17,995 nt of DNA, from NCBI GenBank assembly GCA_045579195.1, contig JAZNLR010000046.1, forward strand, positions 1 through 17,995, written 5' to 3'. Positions 7,607 to 13,945 of this stretch are shown here, piece after piece (within the stretch, counting starts at the first letter, position 1; every line of letters begins with the position of its first letter). Source of the stretch: JAZNLR01 sp045579195 (GTDB lineage Bacteria > Bacillota > Clostridia > Christensenellales > CAMQZB01). The position numbers and the translations under genes are program-made. The notes below the pieces were generated by a model that searched no databases, was not told the origin of the DNA, and saw only the letters and a program-made list of their open reading frames with translations.

Positions 7607-7837
7607 ATGCTTGAAAACAAAAGACTTTTTCGCATTTCAAAAAACGCTTGAAAACAGTCGTTATTTTGTAAATTGAAGCGTTTTTGAAAGCCAGATTTTA
7701 GAAGAGCAAAAGCGTGAAGTTTTTTCTCTTTGAGGCGTTTGTGATGGGATTCTTGAAAAGGGAGGGGAAAATCGTTTCAAAAAATGGTGAAAGATGCAAA
7801 TATTGTTTCAAGAATTGGGCAGGTTTAAGAAAATCCA
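7607..7837. other. A/T-rich non-coding stretch between the DnaA boxes and the next promoter
   Basis: No credible gene. It holds a direct repeat GCTTGAAAACA (7609-7619 and 7646-7656) and a perfect 10-bp inverted repeat AAAAACGCTT (7640-7649) / AAGCGTTTTT (7676-7685). It probably forms the unwinding part of the origin and the upstream region of the next promoter. Short open frames here lack ribosome sites and recognisable protein character. Confidence 0.5.
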
Positions 7838-7873
7838 TTGACAACATACAAAAAAAAGTGTAAAATATGACAG
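7838..7873 (+). promoter_or_regulatory. Consensus sigma-A promoter of the surface-protein genes
   Basis: Perfect TTGACA (7838-7843), 17-base spacer, TAAAAT (7861-7866). Start point near 7873. The leader contains a possible hairpin CCGTCG (7881-7886) / CGACGG (7909-7914), which ends 6 bases before the ribosome site AAGAGGAG (7921-7928). Confidence 0.85.
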
Positions 7874-7933
7874 TAAGAGGCCGTCGGTTTTTGTGCGTTT
7901 TGTATAGTCGACGGAAAGCAAAGAGGAGAATGT

Positions 7934-9190
7934 ATGAAAAAGTTTGCGATCGTTTTGTCGTTGATTTTGGTGGTCGGTTGTTTTGCCGGCATTGCGCCGA
8001 AGGCTGCAAGCGCAGAAGTGATCGAATGGGACTTTGGCGCGATGACAAACGGAATCATCGAATCCGTTGGCCTTGAGACCAATAAGATCATTCCCGAAGA
8101 AGGGGACCCGCACACGTTTGAGGAGTTTACGTTCTGGATGGGATATGGCACGCTTGACCCGGATGATTACTCAAACACGACTTGGGTCAACGTCACTAAC
8201 TTTGAAAATAACAGTGGAATGCCGTTTGCGTCCGACTCGGGAACGGGAAGCACGTATAACTGCGGATTCCAGAGAACGGGAAGAACGCATCAGCCGTGGC
8301 AGTGGCGCGCAAGCACCAAGCTCGGTCAGACGTTCATCCGCATCACCGCAAAGAGCAACTTTTATTTGAACGTTTGGAATCCCACAATCACCGATCAGTG
8401 GGCGTTCTCGATGATCGTCACGCAGTGGGCGATCGATCCCGAAAACACGATGGTCAAGATGAAGGAAGCTCGCGTCAACAACACGTCCGATGCCAATAAG
8501 TACTTCACGGGCATCCACATGAAGGCGGGAGACACCCTCCTCTTGGTGCTGACGGACGGCGGACACAACCCCGGAACCAACCAGGTTTTGCCCCTCTTTG
8601 CGCTCGACGTTGATGCTTATGACGAGAGCAAGCGCCCGGATTACGCGCTCGTGAAAGAGGTCAAGGCATATCAGCTCGAAAAGATTGCCGAGCTCGAAGA
8701 TTACGTTGCTTCGAAGGACAGCGAGATTTACACCGCATCCCGTTATTCCTCGATGGGGGACATCGTGACGAAGGCTGCCGTTGAGATTGACGCTTGCTTG
8801 AACAAGGCGGACATCGACGTCATCGTTTCCAACACGAAGGCGGACATCGACGCAGTTCCCACCAAGGCGCAGGAAGCGGATTACCTTAAGAATTATGGCG
8901 AAGAGAAGAAGGCTGAGCTCGAGGCAGAGTTCCCCGAGGCAAACATTGATGCGAAACTCTGGCCGCAGGTTTCCGAGCTTTTGAACAAGGCGTACGATGC
9001 GATCGCTGCAGCAAAGAACGTTGCAAACGTCAACGTTGCAGTTTCCGGAGCGCGCGCTCAGATCGAACAGCTTCTCGCAAGCGCAGAGGCGGAGAAGGGT
9101 TGTTCTTCTTCGAAACAGGCGGATGCCGGCATCGTTCTTGGCGGACTTGCAGCGGCAATCGTCGTTCTCGGAAAGAAGAAGGAACATTGA
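7934..9190 (+). CDS. Secreted surface protein A: Trp-rich domain, helical region, Gly-Cys C-terminal tail
   Basis: Function not recognised. 418 residues; the ATG at 7934 follows AAGAGGAG by 5 bases. Residues 1-27 are a signal peptide ending KAASA, with cleavage likely before E28. Residues about 28-230 are rich in Trp, Asn and Gly and look beta-structured; landmarks shared with the next gene are GFQR, QWR, NxxxDQW/ANQW and PGTNQVxPxF. Residues about 230-385 are predicted helical, with FIVAR-like units such as KADIDAVPTKAQEA and LLNKAYDAIAAAKNV. The end is a tripartite tail: Gly389-Cys390, a hydrophobic stretch AGIVLGGLAAAIVV, then GKKKEH. No LPXTG is present. The tail suggests surface anchoring, possibly through the cysteine. 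It is transcribed from the consensus promoter at 7838 and is a paralogue of the gene 86 bases downstream. A glycan-binding or cell-coat role is inference. Confidence 0.85.
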   Translation: MKKFAIVLSLILVVGCFAGIAPKAASAEVIEWDFGAMTNGIIESVGLETNKIIPEEGDPHTFEEFTFWMGYGTLDPDDYSNTTWVNVTNFENNSGMPFASDSGTGSTYNCGFQRTGRTHQPWQWRASTKLGQTFIRITAKSNFYLNVWNPTITDQWAFSMIVTQWAIDPENTMVKMKEARVNNTSDANKYFTGIHMKAGDTLLLVLTDGGHNPGTNQVLPLFALDVDAYDESKRPDYALVKEVKAYQLEKIAELEDYVASKDSEIYTASRYSSMGDIVTKAAVEIDACLNKADIDVIVSNTKADIDAVPTKAQEADYLKNYGEEKKAELEAEFPEANIDAKLWPQVSELLNKAYDAIAAAKNVANVNVAVSGARAQIEQLLASAEAEKGCSSSKQADAGIVLGGLAAAIVVLGKKKEH

Positions 9191-9218
9191 TTTCTTTCAA
9201 ATTTCATTTCGGTCATAT

Positions 9219-9235
9219 CCCTAAATTAAATAGGG
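9219..9235 (+). other. Small hairpin between the two surface-protein genes
   Basis: CCCTA (9219-9223) and TAGGG (9231-9235) around 7 bases. There is no T-run, so it is not a convincing terminator. I see no convincing promoter in the 86-base gap, so the two genes are probably co-transcribed from 7838, with the hairpin at most modulating RNA stability. Confidence 0.3.
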
Positions 9236-9276
9236 TGACAAAATAAAATATCAAATCTTATATGGAGGAGAAAAAA

Positions 9277-10515
9277 ATGAAAAAACTTACCAAACTGTTA
9301 GTTGTCGTTTTGGCCCTCGCAATGGTTCTTGGTGTGTTCTCGATCTCTACTGCTGAGACGAAGTACATCACCGAGTTCAACACCACCCACGTTGCAAACG
9401 CAATCTTGGGATCCGAGGGTAAGCCGACGTCCGTTATTCCTGAGTTGAAGGGTGAAGTCAAAGAGCTCACCATCGCCGCTGGATACGGATTTATCAACCT
9501 TGACAACTTCGATGAGAGCGACATCAAGGAATTCACGTTCTTCCTTGGTATCCCCGGATCGGATGCTCCGGAGGGAAGCGATCTCGTTGCAAACGCTGAG
9601 TCCAACGGCGGAACCTACCAGGTAGGCTTCCAGCGTTGGCAGTGGAGAGGCGACAAGACCGCTGGTGACTGCTTCATCATCATCACCGCTCTTGAAGATT
9701 GCTTTGTTGACGTTTGGACGAATGAAATCGCAAACCAGTGGGCAACCAACATGGTTATGACTGAGTACGTTGTTGATCCTGATGGCGTTATCCTCAAAGT
9801 TCGCGAGACCAACGTTAAGGATGCTAATGACGAGCACGCATTCTTCGACGGCGTACACCTTCAGAAGGGTGACAGACTCGTTATCCAGAACGGTAACGGC
9901 GGATACGGCCCGGGAACGAACCAGGTTTGGCCGCAGTTCAAGGTAGATGCTGCTGCTTACGATGCAACGAAGCGCGCAGACTTCGAAACCGTTAAGGCTC
10001 TCGTTAACGCTAAGCTCGAAGCTTACGACGAGATCGACGCTGCTGTTGCAGCACTCAAGGAAGACGATTACAGCTCCGCTCGTTGGAGCTCCATCGGCGA
10101 CATCGCTTCCGAGGCTAAGAGCGTTATCGCTGACCTCATGAGCGAAGAAGAAATCACCGCAACCGTAACTCAGGCTAAGGCTGACATCGACGCTGTCCTC
10201 ACGAAGGCTGAAGAAGCTGAACAGCTCCAGAAGCAGAAGGACGAGAAGAAGGCTGCTCTTGCTGCTGAGTACAAAGAAGAATGGTACACCAAGAAGAATT
10301 GGGAACTCGTTAAGGCTGCTCTCGACAAGGCATATGCTGCAATCGACGCTGCTAAGAACGTTGCTGGCATGAACACTGCTATGACCGTTGCTCGCACTGA
10401 GATCGCTGAGATCGAAGTTGGCGGATGCGGAACCACGAAGCAGGCTGAAGCTGGTATCGTCCTCGGCGGACTCGCTGCTGCAATCGTTGTTTTCACCAAG
10501 AAGAGAGAAGACTAA
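9277..10515 (+). CDS. Secreted surface protein B, paralogue of the preceding gene, with the same Gly-Cys tail
   Basis: Function not recognised. 412 residues from the ATG at 9277, which has GGAGGAG 6 bases upstream; the in-frame ATG at 9262 overlaps that ribosome site and is less likely. A signal peptide ends STA, with cleavage before about E27. The same layout follows: beta-type domain with GFQRWQWR, NQWATNMVMTEY and PGTNQVWPQF; helical FIVAR-like segments (KADIDAVLTKAEEA, ALDKAYAAIDAAKNVAG); then Gly383-Cys384, AGIVLGGLAAAIVV and TKKRED. The last 30 residues align without gaps with protein A. Codon choice is skewed to GCT, GTT, AAC, CTC and AAG far more than in protein A, as in highly expressed genes. 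Likely an abundant exported protein held at the envelope by its C-terminus. Confidence 0.85.
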   Translation: MKKLTKLLVVVLALAMVLGVFSISTAETKYITEFNTTHVANAILGSEGKPTSVIPELKGEVKELTIAAGYGFINLDNFDESDIKEFTFFLGIPGSDAPEGSDLVANAESNGGTYQVGFQRWQWRGDKTAGDCFIIITALEDCFVDVWTNEIANQWATNMVMTEYVVDPDGVILKVRETNVKDANDEHAFFDGVHLQKGDRLVIQNGNGGYGPGTNQVWPQFKVDAAAYDATKRADFETVKALVNAKLEAYDEIDAAVAALKEDDYSSARWSSIGDIASEAKSVIADLMSEEEITATVTQAKADIDAVLTKAEEAEQLQKQKDEKKAALAAEYKEEWYTKKNWELVKAALDKAYAAIDAAKNVAGMNTAMTVARTEIAEIEVGGCGTTKQAEAGIVLGGLAAAIVVFTKKRED

Positions 10516-10528
10516 TCAAAGATTGTGA

Positions 10529-10544
10529 TGCCGAGAGATCGGCA
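10529..10544 (+). other. RNA hairpin with GNRA tetraloop after surface gene B
   Basis: TGCCGA and TCGGCA close a GAGA tetraloop 13 bases after the stop codon. It may protect the 3' end of an abundant mRNA. Confidence 0.5.
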
Positions 10545-10547
10545 AGA

Positions 10548-10609
10548 TAAGAGCGAACGAACAATAAGCGCGGAACGGGTCTTTTGACCCGCTCCGTCGT
10601 GCGCTCTTA
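10548..10609 (+). terminator. Nested stem-loop, possible terminator or processing site after surface gene B
   Basis: Outer stem TAAGAGCG (10548-10555) / CGCTCTTA (10602-10609). Inner stem CGGAACGGGTC (10571-10581) / GACCCGCTCCG (10586-10596) with one mismatch and a TTTT loop. The stem is very stable, but no T-run follows, so it is an atypical terminator; 3'-end protection or RNase processing is equally possible. Confidence 0.4.
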
Positions 10610-10884
10610 AAACCTCTCGTGTTGTGAGATGGAAGAAATCACAGCTCCCGACGAAGGAGGGGGCGTAAAACGATTTAGTCGTTAAAGCTTTCTGTTTAAT
10701 TGCTTCAAAAAAAAGAACGAAAACCTTTTTTGAAAAAGTTCTTTTGAAGCGAGAAAACAATGTTCTCGTGTTGAAAACAGGAACGGTTCTCCTTATATGA
10801 AATAAGGATGCTGTTTTCAAAGGAACACAAGAAAAGATTTTGAGGCGAAAGCCCCAAAGATGATTTTCAAAAAACCGAAATATT
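10610..10884 (+). promoter_or_regulatory. Hairpin-rich leader region upstream of the permease operon
   Basis: No gene is visible. Successive inverted repeats: AACGA/TCGTT (10669-10683); GCTTCAAAA (10702-10710) / TTTTGAAGC (10742-10750), extended after a 4-A bulge by GAAC/GTTC; CGAGAA/TTCTCG (10750-10768); TTGAAAACAG (10771-10780) / CTGTTTTCAA (10811-10820) enclosing TCCTTAT/ATAAGGA (10790-10808); and TTTGAGGC/GCCCCAAA with a GAAA loop and one mismatch (10839-10858). A promoter candidate, TTGAAA (10771-10776) with TATATG (10794-10799), spacer 17, coincides with the fourth element. This may be a regulated leader or a small RNA; it matches no riboswitch class that I recognise. Confidence 0.4.
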
Positions 10885-10897
10885 ACGAGGTGAAAAA

Positions 10898-11884
10898 TTG
10901 GCTAAGAAATCGACAATTACGGGCGAAGAGCTCTCCCCGATTCAAAAGGTCAAAAATAGAGACGGAATCAAGTCATATTTGAAGCAGTACTGGATGCTGT
11001 ACGTGATGTTGATCCCGATGGTCGTTTATCTTTTGATCTTTAACTACTATCCGATGGCAGGTATCCAGCTCGCATTTAAGGACTGGAAGATGCTGCAAGG
11101 ACAGTGGGGCTCTCCCTGGGCGTCCATTGATGGACAAACGGATATCCTTAAGCACTTTAATACCTTCTTCAACGATAAACAGGCTGTCACGTTGTTTGGA
11201 AACACCATTCGTATTGCGCTTTTGCACGACGTTTTCGGACTTCCTGTTCCTGTTATCCTTGCGCTCTTGCTCAATGAGCTGACGAGCAGCAAGTTTAAGA
11301 AGACGGTTCAGACCATTTCCTACTTGCCGCACTTCATTTCTTGGGTTATTATCTCGGGTATTATCTTCTCGATGTTTGAGAGTGGTGCTGCAGTTCAGAA
11401 GTTGATCAAGTTCATTTCCGGCAAGGAATTGATGCCGTTCGTTAACGACAAACAGTTTATCGGAGTCTTGATCGTTTCGGGAATTTGGAAAGGCGCAGGT
11501 TGGGGAACGATTATTTACTTCGCAGCCCTCACTGCAATTGACCCCTCGCTTTACGAGGCGGCGGTTGTTGACGGTGCAAACCGTTGGCAGAGAACGCGCT
11601 TCATCACCATCCCCGGTATGTTGCCGGCGTTCAGCATTAACATGATCTTCCAGATCTCCGGTATCACCAGCGCTGGATTCGATCAAATTTATAACCTTTA
11701 CAACGCGTCGTTGTACTACACGAAGGCAGACGTTTTGGAGACCTACATCTTCCGAATCGGCGTCACTGCAGGTAAGTACGACATTGCAACGGCACTCGGT
11801 CTCTTCAACTCCGTCATCGGATTTATATTGACCGTTGCTTCGAACACGCTCGTTAAGAAGATGGGAGGAACTGCAATATGGTAA
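10898..11884 (+). CDS. Sugar ABC transporter permease, LplB-type
   Basis: First inner-membrane permease of a carbohydrate-type ABC importer, 328 residues. The start is a TTG at 10898, supported by GAGGTG 5 bases upstream and by the conserved N-terminus; no suitable ATG is nearby. Hydrophobic segments begin with QYWMLYVMLIPMVVYLLIF, and about six membrane spans are expected. The MetI-family coupling loop that contacts the ATPase is EAAVVDGANRWQR from E220. The FNYYPMAGIQLAFKDW segment after the first span is typical of the LplB branch (COG4209-like), which usually works with large LplA-type binding lipoproteins such as those downstream. It overlaps the second permease by 7 bases. The substrate cannot be read from sequence; complex oligosaccharides are usual for the family. 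Confidence 0.93.
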   Translation: MAKKSTITGEELSPIQKVKNRDGIKSYLKQYWMLYVMLIPMVVYLLIFNYYPMAGIQLAFKDWKMLQGQWGSPWASIDGQTDILKHFNTFFNDKQAVTLFGNTIRIALLHDVFGLPVPVILALLLNELTSSKFKKTVQTISYLPHFISWVIISGIIFSMFESGAAVQKLIKFISGKELMPFVNDKQFIGVLIVSGIWKGAGWGTIIYFAALTAIDPSLYEAAVVDGANRWQRTRFITIPGMLPAFSINMIFQISGITSAGFDQIYNLYNASLYYTKADVLETYIFRIGVTAGKYDIATALGLFNSVIGFILTVASNTLVKKMGGTAIW

Positions 11885-12840
11885 AAGAAGAAAAAGCCGT
11901 AAAGACAACTCTCGCATATTCTTCGATGCTGAAGGGCAAGAAGTCCAAAGTAAAGACGTTCTTCCAGAACCTTCTCGGAAAGAACGCAGGCGAGTGGACG
12001 TTCAATATTTTTAACTACTTATTCCTTTTGTTGGTCGCGTTCTGCATGGCGTACCCGTTCTACCACGTTCTCAAGGTTTCCTTGACCGTGCGTAAACTCG
12101 TCCCTGAAACGAACACGGTCATCCACGTTCTGAACTTTGCATCCTACTTAACGGTGCTTGGAGATGCTTCGGTTATCAAGACCTTCTTCTTCAGTATCGC
12201 GGTCGTTCTTTGCAACTGTCTCGGACACCTTTTGATTTGTATTCTGTCGGCATATCCTCTTTCGAGAAGCCACTTGAAGTTCAAAACCGGAATCTTCCTT
12301 TACATTGTCATCACGATGTTGTTCGGTGGCGGCTTGATCCCGTTCTACATCTTGATCCGTGACCTTGGCTTGCGTAATAACCCGTTGGTATACGTTGTCT
12401 TGGGTCTGTGCGGTGGATTCAACATCATCATTTGTAAGAACTTCTTCATGGGAATTCCTGACTCCCTCGAGGAATCTGCAAAGATCGACGGCGCAAACGA
12501 CTTCACCATCCTCTTCAGAATTTACGTTCCTCTGTCCCTCCCCATCATCGCGACCATCGCATTGTGGGTTGGTGTCGGAAAGTGGAATGACTGGATGACC
12601 GGCGTATTGTACATGGGTAAGAAAGATATGAAGATGATGCAGAACTATCTGCGTGAAATTCTTGTTGCAGCAACGTCCTCCGACCCGACGGGCGCAGGCG
12701 TTGACCCCAACATCAAGAACATGGCATCCGGCGTTAAGATGGCGACCATCGTTATCGGAACGTTGCCCATCATCTGTATTTATCCGTTCTTGCAGAAGTA
12801 CTTCGTAAAGGGAACCATTCTCGGATCCGTTAAGGGCTAA
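11878..12840 (+). CDS. Sugar ABC transporter permease, YtcP/UgpE-type
   Basis: Second permease subunit, 320 residues. The ATG at 11878 lies inside the end of the first permease gene, with GGGAGG 9 bases upstream. The segment LFGGGLIPFYILIRDLGLRNNP is characteristic of YtcP-type partners of LplB. The coupling loop is EESAKIDGANDF from about E198. Six or so membrane spans are expected. It would form the heterodimeric channel with the first permease. No ATP-binding subunit is encoded in the window, so energy presumably comes from a shared MsmK/UgpC-type ATPase encoded elsewhere, as is common in Firmicutes. Confidence 0.93.
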   Translation: MVKEEKAVKTTLAYSSMLKGKKSKVKTFFQNLLGKNAGEWTFNIFNYLFLLLVAFCMAYPFYHVLKVSLTVRKLVPETNTVIHVLNFASYLTVLGDASVIKTFFFSIAVVLCNCLGHLLICILSAYPLSRSHLKFKTGIFLYIVITMLFGGGLIPFYILIRDLGLRNNPLVYVVLGLCGGFNIIICKNFFMGIPDSLEESAKIDGANDFTILFRIYVPLSLPIIATIALWVGVGKWNDWMTGVLYMGKKDMKMMQNYLREILVAATSSDPTGAGVDPNIKNMASGVKMATIVIGTLPIICIYPFLQKYFVKGTILGSVKG

Positions 12841-12867
12841 GAATCGGAACAAAAAACAAAGAACATC

Positions 12868-13803
12868 ATGGAAGAAAAGATAAAAGTTTTAATCGACACC
12901 GACCTCGGTGACGATATTGATGATGCTCTTGCACTCGCGTGGGCGTTGGAAACTCCGGCGCTCGACGTTGTGGGTGTGACCACGCCGTTCGGAAACACGA
13001 ATGAGCGTGCGCGAATCGGAAAGAAACTTCTTTCCATGGCCGGAAGAGCAGACATCCCCGTTTATGCGGGTGTCTGCGACACCATCGTCAAGCCGGTGAA
13101 GCCTTGGCACTGTTGCCAGAGAACGCCTGACATTGATGCGCCTGAATTTGCGCCCGTGAACGATGCGGAAGGAAACAACGGCGAAGCTGCGATCGATTTC
13201 ATCATTGATTGCGCAAAGAAATATGGCAAAGAGTTGACCATCGTTGCGATTGGACCTTTGGGCAACATCGCGCGCGCGTTCCAAAAGGATGCTGCAGCGA
13301 TGAACGGCACGAAGGGAATCGTGATCATGGGCGGCTGTTTCTACGGTCACTTTGCTGAATGGAACATTCTCTGCGACGCGGAAGCGGCAAAGATTGTGTT
13401 TGAACAGGCGGAGAACCTGACTTGCGTTGGCATTGACGTCACGGAAAAGACGAAGCTCACGAAGGCGCAGACCGACCGTATTTTGGCATATGAAACGGAC
13501 GTCCCCTGGAAGAAGTACCTCAAAGAGCTGGTTGGAATGTGGGTTGCACAGTCCAGAGATGGCTTGCCCTGCCTCCACGATCCGCTCGCACTTTCTTATC
13601 TCACGAATCCCGAATTCCTCTTTATGGATCAGGCGATCGTCGAGGTGGAAACGGAAGGTCACTTCTCTCGCGGAATGACGTTCAACGTCGACGAAATGTT
13701 GCATTATGAGCCGTTGCATCACAACGGCAAGAAGACGACCATTGCACGCGACGTCCGCGGCAAGGCGTTCGTGGAATACTTTATCAACAAAGTGTTCGGC
13801 TGA
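12868..13803 (+). CDS. Nucleoside hydrolase (inosine-uridine-preferring family)
   Basis: Cytoplasmic enzyme expected to hydrolyse the N-glycosidic bond of ribonucleosides to free base and ribose. 311 residues. The N-terminal calcium-binding aspartate cluster is DTDLGDDIDDALAL from D10. Other family marks are GPLGNIARAF, MGG followed by AEWNILCDAEAA, and HDPLA with His237-Asp238. The start at 12868 has no good Shine-Dalgarno, but the conserved strand KVLIDTD begins five residues later, so the N-terminus is right. It lies 27 bases after the permease gene and is probably co-transcribed and perhaps translationally dependent on it. The placement suggests that the imported compound, or something derived from it, is a riboside; distant members of this fold can act on other substrates. 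Confidence 0.9.
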   Translation: MEEKIKVLIDTDLGDDIDDALALAWALETPALDVVGVTTPFGNTNERARIGKKLLSMAGRADIPVYAGVCDTIVKPVKPWHCCQRTPDIDAPEFAPVNDAEGNNGEAAIDFIIDCAKKYGKELTIVAIGPLGNIARAFQKDAAAMNGTKGIVIMGGCFYGHFAEWNILCDAEAAKIVFEQAENLTCVGIDVTEKTKLTKAQTDRILAYETDVPWKKYLKELVGMWVAQSRDGLPCLHDPLALSYLTNPEFLFMDQAIVEVETEGHFSRGMTFNVDEMLHYEPLHHNGKKTTIARDVRGKAFVEYFINKVFG

Positions 13804-13830
13804 TGCAAAAAAGTCGACAACTTAGGGAAA

Positions 13831-13909
13831 TATAATAAGGAATATGTAACCTGACTCCAAAGAGAGGGACAGCTTGCGTTCAAAAAAAAGAAAGAAAACA
13901 GATGTTTTC
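13831..13909 (+). promoter_or_regulatory. Possible weak promoter and inverted repeat upstream of binding protein 1
   Basis: TATAAT at 13831-13836 lacks a recognisable -35 at the right distance. Downstream, GAAAAC (13894-13899) and GTTTTC (13904-13909) form a palindrome around AGAT. Binding protein 1 may therefore be read from the permease operon, from a regulated weak promoter, or both. Confidence 0.3.
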
Positions 13910-13945
13910 AAAAAAAGTTTCTCTAAAAATATGGAGGGTAATCTA

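Noticed and set aside
7328..7651. Short open frames on both strands downstream of dnaA
   Set aside because: No usable ribosome sites, low-complexity Lys/Phe-rich translations, and overlap with the terminator and the DnaA boxes. I treat the region as non-coding origin DNA.
8171..9187. A 338-codon open frame antisense to surface gene A
   Set aside because: Surface gene A has a promoter, ribosome site and signal peptide plus a paralogue; the antisense frame has none of these.
9235..9263. Possible promoter in front of surface gene B (GTGACA and TTATAT, spacer 17)
   Set aside because: Transcription would start inside or after the ribosome site of the gene, leaving no usable leader. Read-through from the upstream promoter is more likely.
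10512..10820. Minus-strand open frame in the hairpin-rich gap
   Set aside because: The sequence is a succession of inverted repeats, there is no ribosome site, and the product looks random.
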